DNA of 54,251 nucleotides from Anabaena sp. 4-3 (GCF_001597745.1 NZ_LUHJ01000015.1:1-54251); one strand, 5' to 3'; numbered from the stretch's first letter, positions 18,588 through 26,184 are shown. Translations and numbers: made by a program. The notes: generated from the sequence alone by a model not told the origin.

Positions 18588-18773
18588 GGAATTGGGGATT
18601 GAAAAGTAGAAAGGTAAAGGGTAAAGCGTAAAAGGCGGATAAATATCTTATTTTCAGCTTAATACCTGCCCCTTTCCTGACTCCGAACTCAGGTTAACGA
18701 AGTCAAACTTCTACCCCTTCTTGCTATCTGATATTCTGGTGCAGTATTAGATGGTTGTGAGGGTATATCAATT

Positions 18774-18947
18774 TTGCCAACTCCCGAACAAGCTATTAGG
18801 TGTGTAATCCTGTGTCAGTCCTTAACTAACACCTTTACCCCTATTTTCGTTGTTCGCCTTGATGAGCGAACAGGTAATTTATTCCTGCTAGCTGGAGATA
18901 ACATAGAAATAGAAATCTATCCCAATGGTCGTTGGAGGTTCTTGTGA
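18774..18947 (+). CDS. small protein, DUF6888-like, first of a coupled pair
   Basis: A 57-residue frame starting with TTG at 18774 (GAGGG about 11 bases upstream): LPTPEQAIRCVILCQSLTNT, then PIFVVRLDERTGNLFLLAGD and IEIEIYPNGRWRFL. It resembles the short cyanobacterial DUF6888 family as I remember it (a helix, then a small beta-sheet ending in GxWRF). Its TGA overlaps the ATG of the next gene by one base (TGATG), so the two are translationally coupled. It is easy to miss because of its size and TTG start. The function is unknown; paired tiny genes like this may be toxin-antitoxin-like, but that is only inference. Confidence 0.65.
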   Translation: MPTPEQAIRCVILCQSLTNTFTPIFVVRLDERTGNLFLLAGDNIEIEIYPNGRWRFL

Positions 18948-19156
18948 TGAAGCCTGACTTCAGTACCATAACAAAGGGTGAGCTAAGAGCTTATGTCATA
19001 GCTCATCCTGATGATAAGGCTGCATTTCATGCCTTTGTTGACCGCTTTACGGCTGAAGCACCTCCAGAAACTTTTGACATCCCCAACTGCAAGGCTGAGG
19101 TTGAAGAAGTTGAAATTTTAATCAGGCAGAAGCTAAACCAACTACAGACGGGATAG
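18947..19156 (+). CDS. small protein, DUF6887-like, second of a coupled pair
   Basis: A 69-residue acidic protein: MKPDFSTITKGELRAYVIAH, then PDDKAAFHAFVDRFTAEAPP and a C-terminal helix EVEEVEILIRQKL. I chose the ATG at 18947 over one five codons upstream because it overlaps the preceding stop as TGATG and has GGAGG nine bases before it. The MKPDFxxxxxxELRAYVxxHxDD opening is typical of DUF6887 proteins, which are commonly next to DUF6888 genes in cyanobacteria. Role unknown. A 12-bp stem hairpin follows 41 bp after its stop. Confidence 0.7.
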   Translation: MKPDFSTITKGELRAYVIAHPDDKAAFHAFVDRFTAEAPPETFDIPNCKAEVEEVEILIRQKLNQLQTG

Positions 19157-19197
19157 TAAATTACAGAAGTTATTGAGATTTTTTGGTGCTTGATGGC

Positions 19198-19225
19198 GTT
19201 AGCTTACCCCTTTGGGTAAGCTAAC
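19198..19225. terminator. bidirectional hairpin between the small-gene pair and the yggT-type gene
   Basis: GTTAGCTTACCC and GGGTAAGCTAAC form a perfect 12-bp stem with a 4-base loop. It lies between two convergent genes, so it can serve both. There is no T-run on either side. Confidence 0.65.
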
Positions 19226-19313
19226 CACGGGCAGCATCTCGTAGAGAAAAATCTTCACCTATTTGATCTGCACTAACGCATTATGAGCATGATAAAAATT
19301 TATACCCCATGCT

Positions 19314-19607
19314 CTAACTAACACGGGACATCATGGTGAGTAAACCTTGCTGACCTAAGAGAACTTCTCGTAGCAAACTAAAGATACCTACCCAAATAAT
19401 TGGGGTGATGTCAACTCCGCCTATAGGTGCTACAACTTTCCGCAAAGGAATTAAAAATGGTTCAGTTGGCCAGGCGATGAGATTAAAAGGCAACCGATTC
19501 AAATCCACTTGCGGATACCAAGTGAGAATGATGCGGAAAATGAATAAAAATGTCATGATGCCCAATATAGGGCCGAGAATCCAAACGGTCAGGTTAACAG
19601 CAGTCAT
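19314..19607 (-). CDS. YggT family membrane protein (Ycf19-like)
   Basis: A 97-residue protein with two hydrophobic segments (about 7-28 and 64-88) separated by the family signature RIILTWYPQVDLNRLPFNLI, then WPTEPFLIPLRKVVAPIGGVDITPIIW. YggT/Ycf19 proteins are small cell-membrane or thylakoid proteins linked to cell division, nucleoid and thylakoid organisation and osmotic tolerance in different bacteria; the mechanism is unclear. It is convergent with the DUF6887-like gene and divergent from psbX. Confidence 0.88.
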   Translation of the reverse strand: MTAVNLTVWILGPILGIMTFLFIFRIILTWYPQVDLNRLPFNLIAWPTEPFLIPLRKVVAPIGGVDITPIIWVGIFSLLREVLLGQQGLLTMMSRVS

Positions 19608-19854
19608 GGAATTGATTTGAGCTACTCTTGATGGGTCGAGAAAACACTGAGGGCAAAATCTGAAATTTTTAAGCTTTGTAAAGCTTTATCTATTTAAATT
19701 CTAACGAAAGACTGGAACTTATTAGTGAGGAAGAAAAAGTAACTAACCTGTGTGCAGGTGTTGATTTGGTTTGCTACCTGATGACAAGAGGCTTCTCAAG
19801 GATGTGATACACCATTAGAATTATTATGAAGTGTGTAAAAAAAGGTTGAGATCC

Positions 19855-19974
19855 ATGACACCATCTTTAGCAAACTTTCTTTGGAGTCTGGCTTGGGGTA
19901 CTGCGATCGTTGTTATCCCTGCCACCGTTGGTTTAATTTTCATCAGCCAAAAAGATAAAATCCAACGTTCCTAG
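19855..19974 (+). CDS. psbX: photosystem II protein PsbX
   Basis: A 39-residue single-span thylakoid protein, MTPSLANFLWSLAWGTAIVV with IPATVGLIFISQKDKIQRS following. Length, the N-terminal TPSLxNFLxSLxxG motif and the lysine-rich stromal tail match PsbX of cyanobacteria. PsbX lies at the periphery of PSII near cytochrome b559 and affects QB-site plastoquinone exchange. It has a hairpin terminator 37 bp downstream. In related genomes ycf66 comes next; here an IscB element lies between them. Confidence 0.95.
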   Translation: MTPSLANFLWSLAWGTAIVVIPATVGLIFISQKDKIQRS

Positions 19975-20010
19975 TGCTTGGCAGAGTTATTTTGACTCTC
20001 TCAAGTTTTT

Positions 20011-20044
20011 GTCTGTCAGCGATAGGTTTACTAACCTGACAGAC
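20011..20044 (+). terminator. psbX terminator
   Basis: GTCTGTCAG (20011-20019) pairs with CTGACAGAC (20036-20044), with an inner AGGTT/AACCT alternative. It is followed by TTCACC and then a T-rich stretch, as expected for a factor-independent terminator of psbX. Confidence 0.7.
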
Positions 20045-20118
20045 TTCACCATTTTTATTTTGCGGTAAATAGCTTCAGAGCTTCTTTGCCAGATGCTTTG
20101 AAGCTTAAATATTATATT

Positions 20119-20351
20119 GTCAGGGTTCTCTAGTTGAGAGCAAACCCCACAGCTAGAAGTTAGGGGTTAGCTATCTTCGCTGCCTGACCAGACTACTCGT
20201 TTAAGGCAAGAGTTAAAGTCCTACCTTGGAATGCTTGCTAGTTCCAAGCTCTAGAACCAAGCGATTAAACAGGCTTACGGAGAATAAACCAGTGTCGTTT
20301 GGATAGTACCGACCTTAAACAAAGTCGAAGCAAACATTACCTGTAACAAAG
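20119..20351 (+). ncRNA. omega RNA (HEARO) of the IscB system
   Basis: The 240 bp before iscB are rich in paired stems in the expected position and orientation. GTCAGG (20119-20124) pairs with CCTGAC (20183-20188) to enclose a CTCT/GAGAG hairpin and an AACCCC/GGGGTT stem, with AGCTA/TAGCT able to form a pseudoknot-like pairing. CTTGGAA (20225-20231) pairs with TTCCAAG (20242-20248). HEARO/omega RNAs lie directly upstream of iscB and carry the guide at the 5' end, so bases just before 20119 would be the guide. The 3' end is uncertain and may reach the iscB start. Confidence 0.7.
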
Positions 20352-20359
20352 ATGCAGAA

Positions 20360-21634
20360 ATGCAAAATTACGTATTTGTTGTAGACACCAACAAACAACC
20401 TCTCAATCCAATTCCCCCAGCGAGAGCAAGGGAATTGTTGACTAAGGAAAAAGCAGCAGTGTTCAGGATGTATCCATTTACGATTATCCTCAAACACACT
20501 GTTTTGAATCCAACACTAAAACCATTAACCGTCAAGCTTGATCCTGGCAGTAAATTTAGTGGCATTGCGGTTTTAGATGAGGAAAATGTTATTTGGGTTG
20601 CCGAGCTAGAACATCGAGGAGGGCAAATTAAAAACGCATTGGAATCAAGAAGATCATTACGTCGCAGTCGTCGGAATCGCAAGACTCGGTATCGTCAGCC
20701 AAGATTCAATAACCGTAAGCGCACAGAGGGATGGTTAGCACCATCATTGATGCACCGTGTTTTCACAATTGAGACTTGGGTAAAACGACTTTGCCGTTAT
20801 GCTCCAATTGTTCAAATTACAATGGAATTGGTTAAGTTCGACACTCAAGCAATGCAAAACCCTGAAATTGATGGTGTTGAGTATCAACAGGGGGAACTGG
20901 CTGGATACGAGGTACGGGAATACCTGTTAGAAAAATGGGGACGCAAATGTGCTTATTGCGATCAAGAAGCTGTCCCACTCCAAATTGAACATATCCATCC
21001 CAGAGCAAAAGGAGGTAGTAACCGAGTCAGTAACTTAACCTTAAGTTGTCAGAGGTGTAACACCAAAAAGGGAACTAGGTCTATCGATGAATTCCTCCAA
21101 AAAAACCCCTCTCGACTAAAGAAAATTCAGCGACAAGCCAAACAACCGCTTAGGGATGCAGCAGTTGTTAACTCAACTCGTTGGGCGTTGTTCCAAACCT
21201 TGAAAAATATCCTGCCCACAACAACGGGGACAGGCGGACAAACTAAGTATAACCGAACAAGGCTGGAATTACCTAAACATCATTGGGTTGATGCAGCTTG
21301 TGTTGGTAATGTGGAGAAGTTAAATCTGTTGACTCAACAACCATTGCGGATTAAATGCACTGGATGGGGAACCCGCCAAATGTGCGGTACAGATAAATAC
21401 GGATTCCCTATTCGACACAGAGAACGCAAGCAAGTTCATTTTGGATTCAGGACTGGCGATATAGTCAAAGCTGTTGTACTGTCCGGCAAGAAGGTAGGAC
21501 AGTATGTTGGTCGATTGCTGTGCCGTAAGATTGGTAGCTTCGATATTGTCACCCATGTTGGTCGTGTTGCTGGGATTAGTTACCGCTTTTGTACACCTAT
21601 TCACAAACAGGATGGCTATTCGTATAAATTTTAA
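20360..21634 (+). CDS. iscB: IscB RNA-guided nuclease (RuvC with inserted HNH)
   Basis: A 424-residue protein, the usual IscB size. In order: PLMP domain (residues 1-50, VFVVDTNKQPLNPIPPARAR), RuvC-I with D61 (VKLDPGSKFSGIAV), an arginine-rich bridge helix (about 94-121), RuvC-II with E156 (ITMELVKFD), HNH (about 184-250) with zinc-type CxxC pairs C197/C200 and C230/C233 and catalytic E210-H211, RuvC-III with H308 and D311 (HHWVDAACVGN), then a C-terminal target-recognition-type region. All catalytic residues are present, so it appears intact. IscB is the presumed ancestor of Cas9 and cuts DNA guided by omega RNA. ATG at 20360. The neighbouring omega RNA supports an active OMEGA unit; activity itself cannot be judged here. 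Confidence 0.95.
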   Translation: MQNYVFVVDTNKQPLNPIPPARARELLTKEKAAVFRMYPFTIILKHTVLNPTLKPLTVKLDPGSKFSGIAVLDEENVIWVAELEHRGGQIKNALESRRSLRRSRRNRKTRYRQPRFNNRKRTEGWLAPSLMHRVFTIETWVKRLCRYAPIVQITMELVKFDTQAMQNPEIDGVEYQQGELAGYEVREYLLEKWGRKCAYCDQEAVPLQIEHIHPRAKGGSNRVSNLTLSCQRCNTKKGTRSIDEFLQKNPSRLKKIQRQAKQPLRDAAVVNSTRWALFQTLKNILPTTTGTGGQTKYNRTRLELPKHHWVDAACVGNVEKLNLLTQQPLRIKCTGWGTRQMCGTDKYGFPIRHRERKQVHFGFRTGDIVKAVVLSGKKVGQYVGRLLCRKIGSFDIVTHVGRVAGISYRFCTPIHKQDGYSYKF

Positions 21635-21783
21635 GTTGTTGGAACGGCGATTAAAACGCAAACGCCCCTTTCTCCCCATGCTTAGAAAATAAGGTCTTCC
21701 GGGGCGAGGAGGTTTGGTGATTGTTGAGAGTAGTGATTTTAAGTGTAACTCGCTAACATAGATTTGATATTGGGAAAAGAACA

Positions 21784-22689
21784 ATGCTAAATTTTGGGCT
21801 GAACTCAGCCAGTGTTCTGGCTCAGGTAAATTTTGGGACGAACTCAGCCAGTATTCTAGGAATTTTCCTGGCTGTGGCTGGGGCAGCACTATATTTTCTG
21901 CGAACTGTGCGTCCAGAACTGTCAAGAGATCAAGATATCTTTTTTGCAGCTGTGGGTTTGCTGTGCGGTTTTATTCTCATCTTTCAAGGATGGCGTTTAG
22001 ACCCGATTTTGCAATTTGGTCAGTTGCTTTTGGTGGGTTCAACTGTATTTTTTGCAGTGGAGAGTATTCGCTTGCGTAGTATTGCTACGCAACAAGCTAA
22101 ACGTAACACTCCGATTGTCGATGAAGAACGTCCGGTTAGTAACAGATATTCATATAATCGGCGGAAATATGAGGCTGAGGTGGAATCAGACTTTGAACCA
22201 CTGCCTTATCAAGAGGAAGAAGAGGAAGAACGGCCTGTACGCGCGCGGATTCGCCCTAGTAGAGATGAGCGTTCTTCTCGTGATGATTATTATGACGAAC
22301 AACCGCCCCGGCGCGATCGCCGCACAAGTAGCGACAGACAAGAACCAACAGATAGACCACGCCGCCGTCCCAGCCGTCCATCAAGTCGCGTGAGTGAAAC
22401 ATATCAACAAGAAGATTGGGGTTCTTCCTCCACTAGAGAAGTTGATGATTGGGAAAGTTCTGAGCGACCGACAAGAAAACCCTCACGTAGAACTAATGAC
22501 GTTTCGCCAAGTTCAGAGATGAACGAAGATGTCCCACGCAGACCAAGGAAACGCCGTCCACCTGCTGAAACCACTCCTCGCAGACCAATAGAAGATGATG
22601 AAGCTATCCCAACGGATTATGTACCGTATAAACCCATAGATCAATCAGATGAACAGTCTGATAATTCTACAGATTTTGAGGACTTATAA
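21784..22689 (+). CDS. ycf66: Ycf66 family protein
   Basis: A 301-residue protein. Residues 25-110 are the conserved Ycf66 part with three hydrophobic segments (SASILGIFLAVAGAALYFLR, DIFFAAVGLLCGFILIFQGW, LDPILQFGQLLLVGSTVFFA). From about 115 onward it is a disordered, strongly charged Arg/Asp/Glu/Ser/Pro tail (many RPRRRPSRPSS-like and EEEEEERPV runs). Ycf66 is conserved in cyanobacteria and some plastids without a known function, and is commonly a psbX neighbour. The N-terminus is odd: NFGLNSASVLAQV and NFGTNSASILGIF are a 13-codon direct duplication, so the usual start was probably at the second copy. ATG start at 21784, 149 bp after iscB. Confidence 0.88.
   Translation: MLNFGLNSASVLAQVNFGTNSASILGIFLAVAGAALYFLRTVRPELSRDQDIFFAAVGLLCGFILIFQGWRLDPILQFGQLLLVGSTVFFAVESIRLRSIATQQAKRNTPIVDEERPVSNRYSYNRRKYEAEVESDFEPLPYQEEEEEERPVRARIRPSRDERSSRDDYYDEQPPRRDRRTSSDRQEPTDRPRRRPSRPSSRVSETYQQEDWGSSSTREVDDWESSERPTRKPSRRTNDVSPSSEMNEDVPRRPRKRRPPAETTPRRPIEDDEAIPTDYVPYKPIDQSDEQSDNSTDFEDL
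21790..21867 (+). repeat. 39-bp in-frame direct duplication at the ycf66 start
   Basis: AATTTTGGGCTGAACTCAGC at 21790 and AATTTTGGGACGAACTCAGC at 21829 begin two 39-bp units that encode two similar 13-residue segments. Confidence 0.8.
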
Positions 22690-22743
22690 AGCGGTCAGGA
22701 TAGTTGTAAGCTTAAAGGCGATGGAAAAAAGTAAATATCTGAG

Positions 22744-23304
22744 GTGAAAAAATTTGCTTCTCAGTTTTGGCTCCAAAAACCGATTTATTGGAGCCTGGTT
22801 TTTAGCTTGGCAGGGTTGCTAGGCTCTTGTAGCTCAGGTGAGATTCCGCTTGGCCCTACTTCCCTCAATAGTCGTTACACAGAAGAGCAACCAGCCTTAA
22901 GTGGCAATGGTCGGTTTTTGGCGTTGATTTCCAATCGTAATGGTAGTCATCAGTTACTTGTGTATGATTTACAACAGCAGAGTTTTATCGCTACGCCTGG
23001 CTTAAATCGCCGCGAGACAATTATCGAAAGTCCCAGCCTCAGCTATACAGGACGTTATATTGCTTACCTAACCAGCGACCAAGGCAGACCAGTAGTAGCA
23101 CTCTACGATCGCGCTACGCAACAGTCACAAATCGTTACACCCACCTATCGCGGTTGGGTGAGAAATCCGGCTATCAGTCCCGATGGACGTTATGTTGTCT
23201 TTGAAACAGCCGCCCGTGGTCAGTGGGATATTGAAGTTCTCGATAGAGGGCCAAATATTGAGTTAGATATTCCCAATGGTGCAACTGTAACTCCACCGCA
23301 GTAG
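22744..23304 (+). CDS. TolB-like beta-propeller lipoprotein (copy 1)
   Basis: A 186-residue predicted lipoprotein with a GTG start at 22744. The signal peptide ends in lipobox LLGSC (Cys about residue 29). The mature part has PD40/TolB-type blades: ALSGNGRFLALISNRNGSHQ, SPSLSYTGRYIAYLTSDQG and NPAISPDGRYVVFETAARG. Three blades are too few for a closed propeller, so it may oligomerise or be a partial fold. It is paralogous to the next gene and located 54 bp after ycf66. It is unlikely to be the Tol-system TolB itself, which is larger. Outer- or plasma-membrane attachment is inferred from the lipobox. Confidence 0.8.
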   Translation: MKKFASQFWLQKPIYWSLVFSLAGLLGSCSSGEIPLGPTSLNSRYTEEQPALSGNGRFLALISNRNGSHQLLVYDLQQQSFIATPGLNRRETIIESPSLSYTGRYIAYLTSDQGRPVVALYDRATQQSQIVTPTYRGWVRNPAISPDGRYVVFETAARGQWDIEVLDRGPNIELDIPNGATVTPPQ

Positions 23305-23390
23305 GGAAGTGGGGGGGAGATGAGGGGGATGAGGGAGATGAGGGAGCGGAGGAGAATAACTAATAACTGATGACTAATGACTAATAACTA
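23305..23390. repeat. purine-rich GATGAGG repeats and TAATGACTAA repeats
   Basis: The spacer between the two TolB-like genes begins with a G-run, then GATGAGGGG/GATGAGGGA units, followed by ACTAATAACTGATGACTAATG units. It is a composite of two common Nostoc spacer repeat types. Confidence 0.8.
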
Positions 23391-23915
23391 ATGACTAAAC
23401 GTCTTTTTATTCCTATATTTGCTTGTACAACCTTGTTAAGTGGCTGTTTTGGTTATCCTCGGTTGGTAAGTTATCCTTTTGATCCAGGTGGGAGGAGTCT
23501 GAATAGTCTTGCGTCGGAACTTAACCCGCAAACTTCCGGTAGATATATTGTATTTACAAGCGATCGCCGGGGTAGCCAAGACGTTTATCTGTTTGATACT
23601 CTGACGCGCAATTTAATTGATGTACCGGGTTTAAATGCCTTGGATACTATTGCTTCCCATCCCAGCGTTTCCCAAGATGCTCGTTATATTGTATTTGCTG
23701 CTAGTCGTCAAGGGCGATCGGCAATTTTTCTCTACGACAGAGAAACACGACAATCACGTAATTTAACGGCTAACCTGCAAGCAGAAGTCCGCAATCCTAC
23801 TATTAGTGCTGATGGTAGTAGGATTGCTTTTGAGTTTAGCAATAACGGACAGTGGGACATTTCAGTTTATGACCGTTTTGGTCAACCTGTGAATGTACCT
23901 CAAGATCCACGATAG
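23391..23915 (+). CDS. TolB-like beta-propeller lipoprotein (copy 2)
   Basis: A 174-residue predicted lipoprotein with ATG at 23391 and lipobox LLSGC (Cys about residue 19). It has the same layout as the preceding gene: GRYIVFTSDRRGSQDVYLFD, SVSQDARYIVFAASRQGRSA and TISADGSRIAFEFSNNGQWD. The matching QWDI(E/S)V(L/Y)DR ends show that the two genes arose by tandem duplication. Function unknown; a paired periplasmic-side propeller is inferred. Confidence 0.82.
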   Translation: MTKRLFIPIFACTTLLSGCFGYPRLVSYPFDPGGRSLNSLASELNPQTSGRYIVFTSDRRGSQDVYLFDTLTRNLIDVPGLNALDTIASHPSVSQDARYIVFAASRQGRSAIFLYDRETRQSRNLTANLQAEVRNPTISADGSRIAFEFSNNGQWDISVYDRFGQPVNVPQDPR

Positions 23916-24083
23916 TTTGGGGATTGGGGATTGGGAAAAAAGAGGAATTGGGGCAGAGTGCAGGGGGAAAAGGGGAAAGTCCCCTCTCCCTTGCTCCCTG
24001 CTCAGAGTTCCCTTGCCTCTTGGGGGGATTGGGGATAAATTAACAGTCAACAGTCAACAATGTTGAATGAGAGAATTTTGAAT

Positions 24084-25076
24084 TTATTTTTCTCTACTCC
24101 CTTCCTGCTGTTTTACTGCTTCAATGAGCGATCGCACTTGTGCTGTTCCTTCGGATGACTCGAATGATAGGGGGAATTTACCTTTAGCAATCATGCGTAA
24201 TCCTAAAGGAGCAAGACTCAGCAACCCTTTCAAGTCTTTGAAGTAGTTACCAACAACTTGTAAGCCAAATTGCCTTTCGTCAATCCAACCACCTGCTTTC
24301 ACTAAGTCCACTAAGACTTTACGGTGACGAATTGAGCGACTATCACTAGCTTGTTTGTGGGTAAGGATTTGTTGTTTAATTTTAGTGATTTGTTCTAATG
24401 GGGCAACTTCCATGGGACAGACTGCATCGCAGTATAGACAACGGGTACAACCCCAAACTCCTTTAGTGCCTTCGTTGTAATTTTCTAAGCGATTGGTTGT
24501 ATCACTGTCGCGGGAGTCGGCAATCATGCGGTAGGCTTTAGCTAAGGCGTGGGGGCCGACAAAATCGCTGTTAACTTCACGGGCATTGCATTCAGAGTAG
24601 CAAGCACCGCACATAATACAGTTACCAGTTTGATCCAACAGCGATCGCTCTGCGGGTGTTTGTAAAAACTCTCTTTCTGGTATTTGTCGGGCGGCGGTAC
24701 TGACATAGGGAGCTACGTCTGCTAAATTATCCCAGAAACTACTCATATCCACGACTAAATCCTTGATCACTGGCATATTGCCTAGGGGTGCGATCGTGAT
24801 TTCTGGAATCGTATTTGCTGATTGGTTAAATCTGGCTAATTCACTGCCTACATTTTCCTTACAAGCTAAAGCAGAACGCCCATTAATTCGCATGGCACAA
24901 CTACCACAGATGGTATTACGGCAATTTTTGCGAAATGCTAATGTGCCATCTTGCTCCCACTTAATGCGATTAAGGCAATCCAAAATCGTATTGCCTGGTT
25001 CTGTCTCTAAAAGGTAAGTTTGTAAGACAGGGGCAGAATTTTGTTGTTGTCGAATAATTTTAAAAATAACTTCCAT
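24084..25076 (-). CDS. sdhB: succinate dehydrogenase / fumarate reductase iron-sulfur subunit
   Basis: A 330-residue electron-transfer subunit that carries electrons from succinate oxidation to the quinone pool. The N-terminal ferredoxin-type 2Fe-2S site is C52, C57, C60 and C72 (NCRNTICGSCAMRINGRSAL then AC). The C-terminal domain has CxxCxxCxxxC at C153-C163 (CIMCGACYSEC) and at C211-C221 (CTRCLYCDAVCP), for the 4Fe-4S and 3Fe-4S clusters. No flavoprotein or anchor genes are adjacent, as is usual in cyanobacteria. The C-terminus (after about 245) is longer than in enterobacterial SdhB. ATG at 25076. Confidence 0.94.
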   Translation of the reverse strand: MEVIFKIIRQQQNSAPVLQTYLLETEPGNTILDCLNRIKWEQDGTLAFRKNCRNTICGSCAMRINGRSALACKENVGSELARFNQSANTIPEITIAPLGNMPVIKDLVVDMSSFWDNLADVAPYVSTAARQIPEREFLQTPAERSLLDQTGNCIMCGACYSECNAREVNSDFVGPHALAKAYRMIADSRDSDTTNRLENYNEGTKGVWGCTRCLYCDAVCPMEVAPLEQITKIKQQILTHKQASDSRSIRHRKVLVDLVKAGGWIDERQFGLQVVGNYFKDLKGLLSLAPLGLRMIAKGKFPLSFESSEGTAQVRSLIEAVKQQEGSREK

Positions 25077-25920
25077 TGTTAGCGACCAAAGTCTTAAAAT
25101 TGCTTAATCAGCCGCAGAAATATTAAATTAAGGCTGGTGGCTGCGAAAAATGAGCTATACTTCTTGCCTCTAATTTCCAGACTGGTGTGAATAGGCTGAT
25201 AATCAAAGAGCGACTGATTATAGTCTCAGGATAACCATTAAAATTTTAGTTGTAGAAGTGCTGTAGGCCAGATTGATATTTCCTTATGCGCCGAGAACCC
25301 AAAAAAATTATCGTTGTTTGTGATTTAGTTCACTGGTTTGGCAGCCTGAGTCAAGGGGATTGACCAGGCGGTGAATATACTTTTATCTCTTATATGGGAA
25401 AAATAACCAAAATAAATGCTTTTTAGGTTATCTTTACATCTTGAATCCAGTCTCTGTGATCTCCACCGCTTGGAAAACACCCTTCAATAGTTCCTAAGTG
25501 CTAATTTTATGGTTGTCTAGAAGCATTAAAGCTGATAATAAACATCCAGTCATCGCCATAAAGTCGTTGACAGATGTGAATAATTTTATTCTTCCCACAG
25601 ACAGAAGTACATAAAAGACAAAAGCTTTTGCTCTGGGGATAATCAGCCAGAAGGTTAATCCTGATGCTTTTTCCTCTGCTCTCAATCAAGGAAATCACAG
25701 GAGAACACTCACTCATCAAAACTACTCATCTCATCAATTTAGATTAATTTTTATAAAAGCTGTACAGCAATCATCACTACAGTCATAAACTGCCAGTAAA
25801 ATCCTCACCGCTTTTTTTCTCTAGGTGCTAGTGGATTTAGTGAAAATTTTCCCTGCAAGTTAAATTCAAAAAGAAACAATTATTTTGCTATTATTAGTCC
25901 ATGCTAGTATTTAATATAAA
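25077..25920. other. 844-bp gene-free spacer upstream of sdhB
   Basis: AT-rich, starting from the sdhB promoter region. Two overlapping minus-strand frames of 63 and 70 codons (25494-25719) show no recognisable domain or membrane signal and I do not call them genes. I see no repeat array here. Confidence 0.5.
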
Positions 25921-26184
25921 ATTACGAAGTCACAATCCCAGATCAATAGCCGTACAAGTGCGGCTAACACTGCTTAGTTTCTTCGTAATCTAGAGGCAAT
26001 TTCATGCCTCGACAGGCAGGACAAAAGGGTGGATGTCCATCAGACCATATTCAAATACTATGCTGTCCTTTGCTTAAGAGTAAGCTGAGAGAAAACCTGA
26101 CACCTCAAAAGCAATAAAGGCAAGGACTGCAAGTGGGCAACCTGCAATTTCTTGGGTCTACAACTTATTTGTAATCGTTAGACC
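25921..26184 (+). ncRNA. candidate structured RNA upstream of calA (unassigned)
   Basis: A run of perfect stems in 264 bp. ATTACGAAG (25921-25929) pairs with CTTCGTAAT (25981-25989) and encloses TAGCCG/CGGCTA (25947-25966). Next come GAGGCA/TGCCTC (25993-26010), GGACA/TGTCC (26019-26038), GCTTA-AGAG-TAAGC (26072-26085) and GGTCTA/TAGACC (26155-26184). No open frame fits. The density of stems in otherwise AT-rich DNA suggests a stable small RNA or a long 5' leader. I could not match it to 6S RNA, tmRNA, RNase P RNA, SRP RNA or a riboswitch that I know. The strand is inferred from the downstream gene. Confidence 0.4.

Larger units (their letters stand above)
20100..21720 (+). mobile_element. 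IscB (IS605-superfamily-type) element with omega RNA, no transposase
   Basis: The segment from upstream of the omega RNA to a GC-rich hairpin after iscB (CGCCCC at 21663-21668 with GGGGCG at 21701-21706) looks like a non-autonomous IS200/IS605-type unit lying between psbX and ycf66. A possible left-end hairpin (AGCTTCA with TGAAGCT, about 20070-20105) precedes it. No Y1 transposase (TnpA) gene is present in or near it. The exact ends are inferred and could be off by tens of bases; comparison with an empty psbX-ycf66 site would fix them. Confidence 0.6.

Noticed and set aside
20360-21634. Whether the HNH protein is a restriction endonuclease or a Cas9 fragment
   Set aside because: Split RuvC motifs around HNH, the N-terminal PLMP domain, the 424-residue size and the omega RNA upstream match IscB; there is no CRISPR array or cas gene.
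19975-21783. A TnpA (Y1 transposase) gene for the element
   Set aside because: No second open frame of the right size or motif is present; the element, if mobile, must be mobilised in trans.
25494-25719. Overlapping 63- and 70-codon frames in the sdhB-calA spacer
   Set aside because: No membrane or domain signal and the two frames overlap each other; not convincing as genes.
25921-26184. Whether this is 6S RNA, tmRNA, RNase P RNA, SRP RNA or a riboswitch
   Set aside because: It has several separate stems rather than one long 6S-like bubble hairpin, and I do not find the conserved sequences of tmRNA, RNase P RNA, SRP RNA or a cobalamin or glutamine riboswitch. Kept as unassigned.
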